64,000 nucleotides of DNA from Alphaproteobacteria bacterium. Lineage in GTDB: Bacteria; Pseudomonadota; Alphaproteobacteria; Micavibrionales; Micavibrionaceae. Location: positions 1 to 64,000 of the forward strand of contig JANQFU010000030.1 of assembly GCA_028277665.1 (NCBI GenBank), written 5' to 3'. Numbering within the stretch: the stretch's first letter is position 1; each line of letters opens with the position of its first letter. The notes beneath the pieces are model-generated. The model saw only the letters and a program-made list of their open reading frames with translations. It did no database searches and was not told the origin of the DNA. Of this stretch, positions 27,765 through 37,023 are shown piece by piece. The position numbers were made by a program, and so were the translations under genes.

Positions 27765-29081
27765 ATGGGCATATACGTCGGTCTACATCGCCAAAATCTT
27801 CAACAACCGCGTCAGGCGGAAAACGTCTCCGAGCGGGAGCTCCCGTCCCAAAACAGGCTTATCGACGCCATCAATCTGAGTTATGCCGGGTCCGGCCACG
27901 GCGGAAACGACCACGGCAAGGGCTTTTATATGGGGCTCCATGTCGCCCAGAACTATCTTGCGGCTTTTACGGGCGGACGCCCCTCCGAAAAAATTTTTTA
28001 CACCGTAGAATTCAGCAATAATAACCCCATTACTCCCGATCTTTCCGATCACACAAAAAATTTTTTGATCGCCGGCAAACCCATCACGCCGGAGATCGTC
28101 GAGCGGATCGCGCGCGCCATAACGGAGATGAGCAACAGCAGCACACAGCGCCTGCGCGACGAATTCGACTGGATAAAAGAAGCCCGGACCTTCAGAGAAC
28201 GTTATGCCCCTGAAAACCTCACTGATAATAACACCATAGAGAACATGGTTCGCGATCTTCAGTCGCAATACGGCACGCCGGATGAAAAAAATCATGAAAA
28301 AGCCTATGCGACCAAAATCTTTGAGCACGCCAATATTCACGGCATTGTAAGCGGATCTGTTGTGATGCTGGTCAGTTGCGCGGAACAATACAGACCCGTT
28401 CCGTTTGCATATGAAGGGCAATACACAGACATCGGAGATCTCCTCTGTGAAAAAGGCTGGGACGGTGTAGCTCTTTCGAAAGACGATGATGTGGCGCTTC
28501 GCAAAATGATCGCGGAGACGCTGATTGCCATCAGCAACGGCGAAAAAAACATCTTCTTACGTCTGCGCTCTCTTCGCCGCGCCATGGAAGACGTGATGCC
28601 GGAGATGCCGGAAGCTCTACGCGCACAGCTTGACAAGGCAGAACTTCAGGCCGCTGAGCTTTCCGGTCTCGGCCCGGACGACGTTATCAACCACCATATC
28701 GCATCGATTTACGTTGCGAACCGCCCCGCCCGCAATGCAGGCGAACACCTTCAGGGTTACAAAGAGAGAATGCAGGCGTGGGCGCAGGAAACAGTCCCGG
28801 AAATATCGGAGGACAGGCTCGCCGCATTTAACGAAGAGCTTCACGCCGAGATGCTGCGCGCGCACTGGGGTAATCTCGAAGGAGATTTCCGCCGCCGCGA
28901 GAAGATCGTTCTCAGCGATTACGGCTATCTCAACGACAACCAAGGCTCTGCGCTGGCCAGACGTGTTTGTGTTGACAATCCGATCCCTATCGGGGCCCTT
29001 TCCGCCCAGTTCGGAAATGTTCGGGGACAAGTCAAAGCTGTAGAAGCACGTTTTGCAAGCCTGCGATCTCAACCGACATAA
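27765..29081 (+). CDS. hypothetical protein, possible ADP-ribosyltransferase-like N-terminus, 438 aa
   Basis: No family is certain. Residues 1-110 have a layout reminiscent of ADP-ribosyltransferase toxins or DUF3990-type proteins: IYVGLHRQN (compare the Y-H-G-S/T strand), then GHGKGFYMGLHVAQNYLAAF (compare G-x-GFY-x-T...A) and a beta strand KIFYTVEF; later GWDGVAL resembles a GYDG motif. The C-terminal half is mostly helical and acidic. No signal peptide or membrane segment is visible. It sits alone after a broken toxin-antitoxin locus, with its own promoter and ribosome site. The enzymatic guess needs structure prediction; the gene itself is well supported by length and reading frame. Confidence 0.75.
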   Translation: MGIYVGLHRQNLQQPRQAENVSERELPSQNRLIDAINLSYAGSGHGGNDHGKGFYMGLHVAQNYLAAFTGGRPSEKIFYTVEFSNNNPITPDLSDHTKNFLIAGKPITPEIVERIARAITEMSNSSTQRLRDEFDWIKEARTFRERYAPENLTDNNTIENMVRDLQSQYGTPDEKNHEKAYATKIFEHANIHGIVSGSVVMLVSCAEQYRPVPFAYEGQYTDIGDLLCEKGWDGVALSKDDDVALRKMIAETLIAISNGEKNIFLRLRSLRRAMEDVMPEMPEALRAQLDKAELQAAELSGLGPDDVINHHIASIYVANRPARNAGEHLQGYKERMQAWAQETVPEISEDRLAAFNEELHAEMLRAHWGNLEGDFRRREKIVLSDYGYLNDNQGSALARRVCVDNPIPIGALSAQFGNVRGQVKAVEARFASLRSQPT

Positions 29082-29089
29082 CGGAACCC

Positions 29090-29118
29090 TTGACAAATCC
29101 GCCCCAAACGCTTAGGTT
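29090..29118 (+). promoter_or_regulatory. sigma70-type promoter upstream of ffh
   Basis: TTGACA (29090-29095), 17-base spacer, TAGGTT (29113-29118). A transcript would start near 29125, about 107 bases before the ffh start codon. Confidence 0.6.
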
Positions 29119-29124
29119 CCCTTC

Positions 29125-29208
29125 GAATTCCCTGCATGGGTGATGGAATCCGTGCTTACGAGTACCCCGCAGTCGGCGAAGTTACGCTCACTGCGGCTCT
29201 TTTGTTTG
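29125..29208 (+). ncRNA. putative small RNA or attenuator leader before ffh
   Basis: Between the promoter and ffh lies a strong hairpin: 29167-29173 pairs with 29190-29196, continued inside by 29175-29178 with 29185-29188, followed by a U-rich run (29198-29213). This is a good intrinsic terminator, so most transcripts from the promoter would end as an RNA of about 80-85 nt, with ffh read only on readthrough. I see no SRP-RNA tetraloop motif, so it is not an obvious 4.5S RNA. Confidence 0.4.
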
Positions 29209-29231
29209 TTTTTGTATTGCGAGTTTTGTTC

Positions 29232-30824
29232 ATGTTTGAATCGCTAAGCGAAAAACTGGGGGGCATCTTCGATCATTTACGGCGCGGCGGAAAACTGCGC
29301 CCGGATGACGTCGACGCCGCCATGCGCGAAATTCGGCTCGCGCTGCTGGAAGCCGATGTCGCGCTCCCCGTCGTGAAGGATTTTATCGCCCGTGTGCGTG
29401 AGCAAGCCGTCGGAATCGAGCTGATCAAATCCGTCACGCCCGCGCAGCAAGTCGTCAAGATCGTCCATGACGAAATGGTCGCGCTTTTGGGCGGCGCACA
29501 GGATGAACTGCGCTTCGGCTCCGCCCCTGCGGCCTATCTGATGGTCGGGCTGCAGGGCTCCGGGAAAACGACCAGCACGGCCAAACTCGGTTATTTCCTG
29601 ACCCGAAAACAGAATAAAAAGATCCTGATGGCCTCGCTCGACACGCAGCGTCCGGCCGCGCAGGATCAGCTCCGCGTCCTCGGAGATCAGACAGGCGTTG
29701 CCACGCTCCCGATCGTTGCCGGACAAACCCCGCTCGAAATCGCAAAACGCGCCATGAAAACCGGCCGTGAGGAAGGCTATGATCTTGTCCTCCTCGATAC
29801 GGCGGGCCGCCTGTCCATCGATGAAACCCTGATGAACGAAGTCGCGGCCGTCCGCAAGGAAACAGGACCGGTTGAGACGCTCCTCGTCGCGGACGCCATG
29901 ACCGGTCAGGACGCCGTTAATGTCGCCAAAGCCTTCGACGACAAAGTCGGTCTGACCGGGATCATCCTGACCCGCGTGGACGGGGATGCGCGCGGCGGCG
30001 CGGCGATGTCGATGCACGCCGTCACCGGCAAACCGATCAAAATGCTCGGAACCGGCGAAAAATGGGACGCGCTGGAGCCGTTTTATCCGGACCGGATCGC
30101 AGGCCGCATTCTGGGCATGGGCGACGTCGTCTCCCTCGTCGAAAAAGCGGCGGAGACCGTGGACCGCGAAGACGCCGAGAAAATGGCGAAGAAATTCCAG
30201 AAAGGGAAATTCGATTTCGACGACCTCCTCAGCCAGTACCGGCAAATGAAAAAGCTCGGTGGGATCGGCGCACTCGCAAAAATGCTTCCGGGTCTGGGCA
30301 AAATGGCCGGACAGCTTGATACAGCCAGTCTCGACGACAGCCTGCTCAAGCGTCAGGAAGCGATCATCCTGTCCATGACCCCCAAAGAGCGCGCGAAGCC
30401 GGACCTGATGAACGCCTCCCGCAAACGCCGGATTGCAAACGGATCGGGCACAACGGTTCAGGAGATTAACAAGCTCATCAAGCAGCAACAGCAAATGCAA
30501 ACCGTCATGAAGCGCATGAAGAAAATGGGCATGGGCAAAATGATGGGCATGATGAAAGGCATGATGGGGGACAAAGACGCCGCCCTTCTCGAACAAATGG
30601 ACAATATGAGCCCGGACGAGATTGAGGCCATGATGGCAGGCGGCGGGCCGGATTCTCTGGCCGCCGGAAAGAGCGACAGCCCGCTCGGCCCGAACCCGTT
30701 CGCCCCCGGAGGTTCTATGGGAGGGGCTATGCCTCCCTCACCGTTCGGAGGAATGGGCGGCATGCCGGGTCTCGCCGCACGCGGCGGCGCCAAAAAGAAC
30801 CGGAAAAAGGGCCGCCGAAAATGA
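29232..30824 (+). CDS. ffh: signal recognition particle GTPase Ffh
   Basis: Ffh binds 4.5S RNA and signal sequences and delivers ribosomes to FtsY. The Met of MFESLSEKLGGIF is the family start; upstream frame extension is non-homologous and crosses the terminator-like leader. N domain (1-90), G domain with GLQGSGKTT (106-114), DTQRPAAQDQL, DTAGR and TRVDGDARGG, then the Met-rich M domain. The C-terminus has a Gly/Met/Pro-rich extension (GMGKMMGMMKGMMG and beyond), making it 530 residues, a little long. It is the first gene of ffh-rpsP-rimM-trmD-rplS. Confidence 0.96.
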   Translation: MFESLSEKLGGIFDHLRRGGKLRPDDVDAAMREIRLALLEADVALPVVKDFIARVREQAVGIELIKSVTPAQQVVKIVHDEMVALLGGAQDELRFGSAPAAYLMVGLQGSGKTTSTAKLGYFLTRKQNKKILMASLDTQRPAAQDQLRVLGDQTGVATLPIVAGQTPLEIAKRAMKTGREEGYDLVLLDTAGRLSIDETLMNEVAAVRKETGPVETLLVADAMTGQDAVNVAKAFDDKVGLTGIILTRVDGDARGGAAMSMHAVTGKPIKMLGTGEKWDALEPFYPDRIAGRILGMGDVVSLVEKAAETVDREDAEKMAKKFQKGKFDFDDLLSQYRQMKKLGGIGALAKMLPGLGKMAGQLDTASLDDSLLKRQEAIILSMTPKERAKPDLMNASRKRRIANGSGTTVQEINKLIKQQQQMQTVMKRMKKMGMGKMMGMMKGMMGDKDAALLEQMDNMSPDEIEAMMAGGGPDSLAAGKSDSPLGPNPFAPGGSMGGAMPPSPFGGMGGMPGLAARGGAKKNRKKGRRK

Positions 30825-30875
30825 ACACCGATTTATTAAACCGCCAAAACACCAAAACTTAAAAAGGAGAGAAAA

Positions 30876-31340
30876 ATGGCACTTAAACTGAGACTGGCCC
30901 GCGGTGGGCGCACACACAAACCTTTCTACCAGATCGTGGTTGCGGATTCCCGCGCCCCGCGTGACGGACGCTTTATCGAGAAACTCGGGACGTATAACCC
31001 GCTTCTCGCCAAAGACGACGAAAACCGCGTCAAACTTGTCAAAGAGCGCGTGGAATACTGGCTCGGCCAGGGCGCGAAACCGAGCGAGCGCGTCGCGATC
31101 TTCCTCGGTCAGGCCGGGATTGCCGCGATGCCGGCACAACCGACCCGCCCGAAAAAGTCTGCACCGAAAGCCAAAGCTCAGGAAATGGCACGCGAGAAGG
31201 AAGAAAAGCTGAAAGCCAAACAAGACGCTGAAGACGCCGCAAAAGCAGAAGCGGAAGCCGCTGCCGCCGCACCGGCTGAAGAAGCTGCCCCTGCCGAAGA
31301 AACCCCGGCAGAAGCTGAATCCGAAGCAACGGAAGCGTAG
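30876..31340 (+). CDS. rpsP: 30S ribosomal protein S16
   Basis: Residues 1-80 are the S16 fold ([49 protein letters not shown]). A long Lys/Ala/Glu-rich tail brings it to 154 residues, as is common in alphaproteobacteria. An AAGGAGAG ribosome site precedes the start. It lies 51 bases after ffh in the conserved order. Confidence 0.96.
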   Translation: MALKLRLARGGRTHKPFYQIVVADSRAPRDGRFIEKLGTYNPLLAKDDENRVKLVKERVEYWLGQGAKPSERVAIFLGQAGIAAMPAQPTRPKKSAPKAKAQEMAREKEEKLKAKQDAEDAAKAEAEAAAAAPAEEAAPAEETPAEAESEATEA

Positions 31341-31393
31341 TTTTTTTCAACGAGGGCTTTTCAGGGAACTGAGGCACAGAGCTTTATTTTTAT

Positions 31394-31464
31394 TGTCATT
31401 CCCGCGAATGCGGGAATCTTTAGCCGCATTGAATAAAAAGATCCCCGCTTACGCGGGGATGACA
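31394..31464. repeat. REP-like inverted pair
   Basis: Two REP palindromes in opposite orientation between rpsP and rimM. They would fold into a large hairpin in the polycistronic RNA and may reduce expression of rimM-trmD relative to rpsP. Confidence 0.85.
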
Positions 31465-31522
31465 ACTATTCCCTTCTCTGCGCCTGAGATTATTAAAAAA
31501 AACATCAAAGGGTTGATTGACA

Positions 31523-32035
31523 ATGCCCCCCTCATCCAAACGCATCTGCATTGGACGTATCCACGACGCGCACGGCGTGCGGGGGCTGGTCAAGATCCTC
31601 CCTTACGGGGAGGATCCCTCACTATTTGAAACAACCTGCGTCTACGACGCCCCATCGGGCGGCGCGCCGCTATCGATTACGCTTCAAAACCCGCAAGGAA
31701 AATACATCCTCGCAAAGATCGAGGGCGTTGACGACCGCGATTCGGCACTGGCCCTGCGCAGGACCGAAATATGGCTCGACCGGGAGGCCTTGCCGGAAAC
31801 CGAAGACGACGAATTTTATATCGAAGACCTGAAAGGCCTGCGCGTAAAAACAGTTTCAGACACAGACGGCGGACATGTCATCGCCGTCCATGATTTCGGC
31901 GCAACACCGCTCCTTGAGATCCGCCCGCCGGAGGGGTCGAGCTATTACCTTCCCTTTACAAAAGAATGCGTGCCGGATGTGCATCCCGGCGATGGATATC
32001 TTGTTATCAATCCGCCCGACGGCCTGCAGGAATGA
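31523..32035 (+). CDS. rimM: 16S rRNA processing protein RimM
   Basis: RimM binds S19 and helps mature the 30S head. The N-terminal barrel (ICIGRIHDAHGVRGLVKI) and the PRC-barrel-like C-terminal domain (FYIEDLKGLRV, LPFTKECVPDV) are clear. ATG 31523 follows an AAAGGG site at 10 bases and is preferred to the TTG two codons upstream. Length 170 is normal. Its stop directly abuts trmD. Confidence 0.95.
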   Translation: MPPSSKRICIGRIHDAHGVRGLVKILPYGEDPSLFETTCVYDAPSGGAPLSITLQNPQGKYILAKIEGVDDRDSALALRRTEIWLDREALPETEDDEFYIEDLKGLRVKTVSDTDGGHVIAVHDFGATPLLEIRPPEGSSYYLPFTKECVPDVHPGDGYLVINPPDGLQE

Positions 32036-32047
32036 TTGGTTGGATCG

Positions 32048-32764
32048 ATGCCCGCACAGTTGCACTTTAACCTTCTGACGCTTTTCCCGGAGATGTTTCC
32101 GGGATCTCTGGGATATTCCCTAAGCGGGCGGGCACTGGAAGACGGGATCTGGTCTTACGACGCCGTCAATATCCGCAATTTCGCGACCGACCGCCACAAA
32201 ACCGTGGACGATACGCCCTTCGGCGGCGGCGCAGGCATGGTCATGCGCGCGGATGTGCTGGAGAAAGCGTTATTAGCTCTCCCCATAGAGAGAGGCAGGA
32301 CGATCTATCTCTCCCCGCGCGGAAAACCCCTGAACCAGCGCATAGTCGAGGATTTGTCACAGGCAAAAAACCTGACCCTTCTTTGTGGACGCTATGAAGG
32401 GGTCGATCAGCGTTTTCTGGATGCATACGACATCGAAGAAATCAGCATCGGCGACTACGTTCTCTCCGGCGGCGAACCGGCCGCCCTGATTCTGATGGAT
32501 GCCTGCATCCGTCTTTTGCCCGGCGTCATGGGCAACGAAACCACGCCGGACGAAGAAAGTTTCTGCGGTGACGGGCTTCTCGAATATCCGCATTACACCC
32601 GCCCGGCCGAATGGACGACGGCGGACGGAAGAACCTGCACCGTTCCCGATATCCTGCGCAGCGGCGATCACGGCAAGGTCCGCGCCTGGCGTCATGCGCA
32701 GAGTCTGGCTCTCACCCGCGAACGCAGGCCGGACCTCCTGCCCCCCGATCCGGAAAACGATTGA
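32048..32764 (+). CDS. trmD: tRNA (guanine-N1-)-methyltransferase TrmD
   Basis: TrmD makes m1G37 in tRNA and belongs to the knotted SPOUT methyltransferases. Seen: [37 protein letters not shown], and the knot region [24 protein letters not shown] 32048 is the Met of MPAQLHF; a TTG at 32036, directly after the rimM stop and nearer a ribosome site, is a serious alternative. Translation is coupled to rimM either way. Confidence 0.95.
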   Translation: MPAQLHFNLLTLFPEMFPGSLGYSLSGRALEDGIWSYDAVNIRNFATDRHKTVDDTPFGGGAGMVMRADVLEKALLALPIERGRTIYLSPRGKPLNQRIVEDLSQAKNLTLLCGRYEGVDQRFLDAYDIEEISIGDYVLSGGEPAALILMDACIRLLPGVMGNETTPDEESFCGDGLLEYPHYTRPAEWTTADGRTCTVPDILRSGDHGKVRAWRHAQSLALTRERRPDLLPPDPEND

Positions 32765-32841
32765 CATCTGGAAAATACGTGTTTTAATCCTTTTACAAAT
32801 AATATGGATATTTACATTTACCTACACGCAAGGAGCGTCTT

Positions 32842-33453
32842 GTGGACACCAGTCCCGCGCCTGCACAAGCCTCCGTTGTCGAGCTCCGGGCACATTTCAA
32901 ACGTGCGGACGATCCCGTTTCTCTTGATCTCGACACAGTCGACCGGATTTACATCTTCTTGTTGAACCTGTTAAGCGCAGCCCGCCGCGATCGGAACGAA
33001 CAAGATCTCGTTCTCTTTAACAAGTTGGGAGAGATTGCCTCCTCTCATGAGCATATTGCCTTTTCTCGGGAAGAAGCTCGGCGTATTCAAGGTATTATCA
33101 ATATCAACCCCGCTCTGGACCGAATCCCCTTATCCAGTGCAAAAATCCTTTCCTGTTTTCTGAGAGCTAAATCCGGACTGGGATATATTGCGGATACACC
33201 AACCTTCGTGAACCTTCGTACTCTGAACGCTCTCGGACTGAGTACTTTTCTCTTTAATTTCATAATGCAACGCGATTGCCCCATTCAATATCTTTTGACG
33301 ACCCCTTTTAAACATCCTCTTGTAGAGACTCTGAAGTCCGGAGAACGATCTGACATGCCCGGCGCGTTCATTGCAGCCGGCAGCACAGAAAAGCTCTATC
33401 CCCATCCGGAAACAATCGACTGGGTTATCCCGACCCGGCCGGCACTCGGCTAA
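32842..33453 (+). CDS. hypothetical protein, 203 aa
   Basis: Unrecognised. GTG 32842 lies 6 bases after AAGGAG, a strong initiation site. The protein is mostly alpha-helical and soluble (VDRIYIFLLNLLSAARRDRNEQ, RRIQGIININPALDRIP) with no signal peptide. It interrupts the usual trmD-rplS adjacency. AT content of the upstream 75 bases is higher than that of the neighbours, suggesting a separate promoter or a later insertion. Confidence 0.7.
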   Translation: MDTSPAPAQASVVELRAHFKRADDPVSLDLDTVDRIYIFLLNLLSAARRDRNEQDLVLFNKLGEIASSHEHIAFSREEARRIQGIININPALDRIPLSSAKILSCFLRAKSGLGYIADTPTFVNLRTLNALGLSTFLFNFIMQRDCPIQYLLTTPFKHPLVETLKSGERSDMPGAFIAAGSTEKLYPHPETIDWVIPTRPALG

Positions 33454-33479
33454 AGAGGGGTGTACGAAGAAGAAATCCC

Positions 33480-33506
33480 TTGCCTTTTGGGGGCGGATTG
33501 TATAGA
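33480..33506 (+). promoter_or_regulatory. possible rplS promoter and leader
   Basis: TTGCCT (33480-33485) and TATAGA (33501-33506) are separated by only 15 bases, so the call is weak. The leader that follows has a short CAGAG/CTCTG hairpin near 33520-33535. With the unknown gene between trmD and rplS, a separate rplS promoter would make sense. Confidence 0.3.
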
Positions 33507-33641
33507 AAGGCGCGTCGCAGAGCATTGTCTCTGGTTGACCGCGATGGAAACCGAAAAAAGATAACAGAAGCCGCCGGCTGTAAGACAAAGGACTTATGGA
33601 CCGATATCGGGCTTTGATAAGGGAAGAAAAGGATCAACGAT

Positions 33642-34067
33642 ATGAACGTCGTTCAGAAATTCGAGGCCAAACAGGCCGAAAAACTGGAAGCCCAGAAAGC
33701 CGAAGCCGGGAAATCCATTCCCGTTTTCTCTCCGGGCGATACGGTGCGCGTTAATGTGATCGTCCGTGAAGGATCCCGCGAGCGGGTTCAGGCCTATGAA
33801 GGGGTCTGTATCGCACGTAGCGGCTCCGGCATCAACGGTAGCTTCACCGTCCGGAAAATCAGCTACGGCGAAGGCGTCGAGCGGGTTTTCCCGCTGCTGA
33901 GTCCCCGGATCGACAGTGTTGAGCTTGTCCGCCGCGGGTCCGTCCGCCGCGCCAAGCTCTACTATCTGCGCGACCGCCGCGGGAAATCGGCCCGGATTGC
34001 CGAGCGGACGACCGGTCACGGGATCGAAACCAAGCCTGCCGAAAAAGCCAAAAAAACCGGGAAATAA
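33642..34067 (+). CDS. rplS: 50S ribosomal protein L19
   Basis: L19 sits at the 30S-50S interface. The diagnostic [47 protein letters not shown] and [17 protein letters not shown] segments are all present. A Lys/Ala-rich tail extends it to 141 residues. An AAAAGGA site precedes the ATG. Confidence 0.97.
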   Translation: MNVVQKFEAKQAEKLEAQKAEAGKSIPVFSPGDTVRVNVIVREGSRERVQAYEGVCIARSGSGINGSFTVRKISYGEGVERVFPLLSPRIDSVELVRRGSVRRAKLYYLRDRRGKSARIAERTTGHGIETKPAEKAKKTGK

Positions 34068-34146
34068 TCGGCCTGTCGCACCGGGAATGACCGAGGTCTT
34101 TCCCGGAAGATCCCGGAGACCGAATTTCTGCAAGTTCCCCTTTCTT

Positions 34147-34301
34147 GTTATCCCCGCGAAAGCGGGGATCTTTCAGCCCTTTGTTTTTAAAAGATTCCCG
34201 CCTTCGCGGGAATGACAGTGTCTGGGTAAAAAAGGGCTTTTGCAGAGGTTCCTATAGAACGAAAAAAGCCTTTCCAGATCCCCGCTTTCGCGGGGATGAC
34301 A
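34147..34301. repeat. three REP-like units
   Basis: An inverted pair (34147-34216) and a single unit (34276-34301) fill the rplS-pabB gap. The last unit contains the ATG at 34296 that opens the longest pabB frame. Confidence 0.85.
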
Positions 34302-35804
34302 AAATTGACGGATGGTAAAATCAACCGGGCTCTTGTCAGGAATGCGATTCCCGTTCATAAAACGGGCATGGCTTGTTTCGTTTTCTCCCTCCCCGGTTTT
34401 GATATCCTGAGCGCGGCCGGCGTCCTCGGCCGCTATCCGTATACGGTCTGGCTGGACAGTGCCGATCCGTTGCATCCCGATTCGCAAAGCAGCTATCTCG
34501 GTTTTCTTCCCATCGAAACCATCGAGGCCACGGACGGCACGGTCGAAATCTCCAACCTCGAGAACCGTCTGAGCTATCACGGAGATCCGTTTCGGGCCGT
34601 GGACGAGCGTCTGGCCGTCTGGCGCGAAACTCTGGGTTATACAGGAGCCTCGGCGGCAGGGTTTTGTGGCGGGGCCATGGGCTTTTTCGGGTACGATCTT
34701 GCGCGCGGGCTCGAACACCTGCCCTCTCAACACATGGCGCAGCCCGGCATTCCGGACATGGCGATCGGGATTTACGATCAGTTCCTTGCGCAGGATCATC
34801 GGAAAGGGCATTTGACCTATCACGTTCATGCCGCCTCTATGGATGAAGCCGAGATCCGGTTCCGCCGGGTTTGCGCGACGCTTGAAAACGGCAGAAATAA
34901 ACAGCCGCCGCCTTTTTCAGTCGAGGATGACTCGCACTGGGAGGCCGACGACAGCCGCGCCGCGTATCATGATAAAGTCTGCCGGATCATCGAGATGATT
35001 CAGGCGGGCGATATTTTTCAAGCCAATCTTTCGCAGCGTTTTCATGCCCCGCTCCCCGGTTCTTTCGATACCCTGTCACATTATATGAATCTGCGGCGTC
35101 TGAATCCGGCCCCGTTCGGGGCCTGGCTGAACCTGCATACGCTTCAGATCGCGTCCTCCTCGCCGGAGCGGTTTCTTCATATCCAGGACGGGCATATCGA
35201 AACGAAACCGATCAAGGGCACCGCGCCGCGTCAGAGCGATCCGGCGGCCGACCGTTTTCATGCGTCTGCCTTGTTGAACAGCGAAAAAGACCGGGCCGAG
35301 AATGTCATGATCGTGGATCTTTTGCGCAACGATCTCTCGAAAGTCTGTCATCCCGAAAGCGTGGATATTGCCGCACTCTGCGCATTGGAGAGTTTCGCCG
35401 GCGTGCATCATCTCGTTTCGACCGTGACCGGGCGGCTCTTGCCTGCGTACGGGGCTCTTGACGCCTTGCGCGCCTGTTTCCCGGGCGGATCGATCACCGG
35501 CGCGCCGAAGATCAAGGCGATGGAAATCATCGACGCGCTTGAAACCGCCCGTCGCGGGCCGTATTGCGGGACGATCGGCTATGTCGGATTTGACGGCACG
35601 ATGGATATAAATATCGCGATCCGGACCCTTGTCTATCATAACGGCCATGTCAGCTTTCATGTCGGCGGCGGGATCACGGCACAATCCGAGCCGGACAAGG
35701 AATATGAAGAGACGCTTCAGAAAGCCGACCGGATTTTTGCCAGTTTCGAAATCGCCGGACCGTCCGCGGACCGGGATTTTTCCCCCGCGCGAGAAACGGC
35801 ATGA
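34296..35804 (+). CDS. pabB: aminodeoxychorismate synthase component I
   Basis: PabB converts chorismate plus ammonia to 4-amino-4-deoxychorismate for folate. The chorismate-binding domain is complete: catalytic Lys in ETKPIKGTAPRQ, AENVMIVDLLRNDLSKV, FPGGSITGAPKIKAMEII, RRGPYCGTIGY and HVGGGITAQSEPDKEYEET. The PIKGT lysine and GAPK motif favour PabB over TrpE. The start is unsure: ATG 34296 lies inside a REP unit, and a Met at 34368 (MACFVFSLPG) is an alternative. It overlaps pabA by 4 bases. Confidence 0.92.
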   Translation: MTKLTDGKINRALVRNAIPVHKTGMACFVFSLPGFDILSAAGVLGRYPYTVWLDSADPLHPDSQSSYLGFLPIETIEATDGTVEISNLENRLSYHGDPFRAVDERLAVWRETLGYTGASAAGFCGGAMGFFGYDLARGLEHLPSQHMAQPGIPDMAIGIYDQFLAQDHRKGHLTYHVHAASMDEAEIRFRRVCATLENGRNKQPPPFSVEDDSHWEADDSRAAYHDKVCRIIEMIQAGDIFQANLSQRFHAPLPGSFDTLSHYMNLRRLNPAPFGAWLNLHTLQIASSSPERFLHIQDGHIETKPIKGTAPRQSDPAADRFHASALLNSEKDRAENVMIVDLLRNDLSKVCHPESVDIAALCALESFAGVHHLVSTVTGRLLPAYGALDALRACFPGGSITGAPKIKAMEIIDALETARRGPYCGTIGYVGFDGTMDINIAIRTLVYHNGHVSFHVGGGITAQSEPDKEYEETLQKADRIFASFEIAGPSADRDFSPARETA

Positions 35805-36418
35805 TCCTGTTTATCGACAATTATGATTCCTTCGTGCACAACCTCGCCCGTTACGTCCGGCTCGCCGGGGAGACGGATCTTGAGATTCACCGCAATGACG
35901 CGCTCTCTCTTGACGAGATTGCAGAAATGTCCCCGGATGCCGTTATTCTGTCTCCCGGGCCGTGCGGTCCGAGCGAGGCGGGGATCTGCGCCCCCTTGAT
36001 CCGGCGGTTCGGCGCACATCTTCCCATATTGGGGATTTGTCTTGGACATCAATGCATCGGCGCGGCTTACGGCGCGAAGATCGTCCGCTCCGCCCCTTGC
36101 CACGGCCGGAGAAGCCTGATCCGCCGGACCCGTGCGCCAAGCCGTTTGCTTTCCGGCATGCCGTCGGCGTCATGGACCGGCGGGCGTTATCATTCTCTGG
36201 CCGTTGATTTATCCGGGACCGGAGAGACCGGGCTTATTGAGACGGCCCGCACGGCGCAGGCGCCCTATGTCACAATGGCGATCGAGCATAAGACACACCC
36301 CGTGTTCGGCGTTCAGTATCATCCCGAGTCCTGCCTGTCCGAACATGGTGCCGCCCTTGTCCGCAGGTTTCTTGATATTATGTCTGTGCCATGTGAAAAA
36401 CGGACACAAGCGATATAA
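35801..36418 (+). CDS. pabA: aminodeoxychorismate synthase glutamine amidotransferase component
   Basis: A class I amidotransferase that supplies ammonia to PabB. FIDNYDSFVHNLARY, oxyanion loop SPGPCGPSEAG, nucleophile Cys80 in LGICLGHQCIG, and the His-Glu pair in VQYHPES are present. The segment normally reading HGK is here CHGRRSLIRRT, a mild deviation. TrpG is closely similar, but the coupled pabB makes PabA the better call. No pabC follows. Confidence 0.92.
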   Translation: MILFIDNYDSFVHNLARYVRLAGETDLEIHRNDALSLDEIAEMSPDAVILSPGPCGPSEAGICAPLIRRFGAHLPILGICLGHQCIGAAYGAKIVRSAPCHGRRSLIRRTRAPSRLLSGMPSASWTGGRYHSLAVDLSGTGETGLIETARTAQAPYVTMAIEHKTHPVFGVQYHPESCLSEHGAALVRRFLDIMSVPCEKRTQAI

Positions 36419-36433
36419 ATGGAGAAAGAAGAC

Positions 36434-36874
36434 ATGAGATTTTTACATACAATGGTCCGCGTTCGGGATCTCGATGAGTCCATGGATTTTTATTGCGGCA
36501 TTCTCGGTTTGTCCGAAACCTCCCGGATTGAAAGCGAGGAAGGGCGTTACACACTTGTTTACCTCGCCGCGCCGGACGATTACGAAACGGCCAGAAACGC
36601 CAAAGCTCCCCTCATAGAGCTGACTTATAACTGGGACCCGGAAAACTATACGGGCGGGCGGAATTTCGGGCATCTTGCCTTTGAAGTCACGGATATCTAC
36701 GCAACATGTGCCGCGCTGCAAGCTGCGGGGATTGTGATCAACCGCCCGCCGCGAGACGGATATATGGCCTTTATCCGCTCCCCCGACGGGATCTCGATCG
36801 AGCTGCTTCAGGCCGGAGAAAAACAGGCCCCGCAAGCTCCCTGGGCCGACATGGAAAACACGGGAACATGGTAA
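36434..36874 (+). CDS. gloA: lactoylglutathione lyase (glyoxalase I)
   Basis: Glyoxalase I turns the methylglyoxal-glutathione hemithioacetal into S-lactoylglutathione. Metal ligands are seen as His in FLHTMVRVRDL, Glu in PLIELTYNW, His in NFGHLAFEVTDIY and Glu in ISIELLQ. ATG 36434 has a purine-rich GGAGAAAGAAG site; the ATG at 36419 lacks one. The enzyme is a single-domain dimer type of 146 residues. It follows pabA by 15 bases. Confidence 0.93.
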   Translation: MRFLHTMVRVRDLDESMDFYCGILGLSETSRIESEEGRYTLVYLAAPDDYETARNAKAPLIELTYNWDPENYTGGRNFGHLAFEVTDIYATCAALQAAGIVINRPPRDGYMAFIRSPDGISIELLQAGEKQAPQAPWADMENTGTW

Positions 36875-37023
36875 AAACCGGCGAAGTGCGACATTCTGAC
36901 AGATAAGGCGCTTTCCGGCATTATGCTACCTTCCCGGGAATACTCTGGCGTCTTTCGTGCCGGTTGCGCAGGACGCGGTTTTTTCGATGTCCCATATACG
37001 CTTTTGAGAAAAGAGGATATGTC

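Noticed and set aside
29125-29208. 4.5S SRP RNA beside ffh
   Set aside because: The GGAAGCAGC-type domain IV loop is absent.
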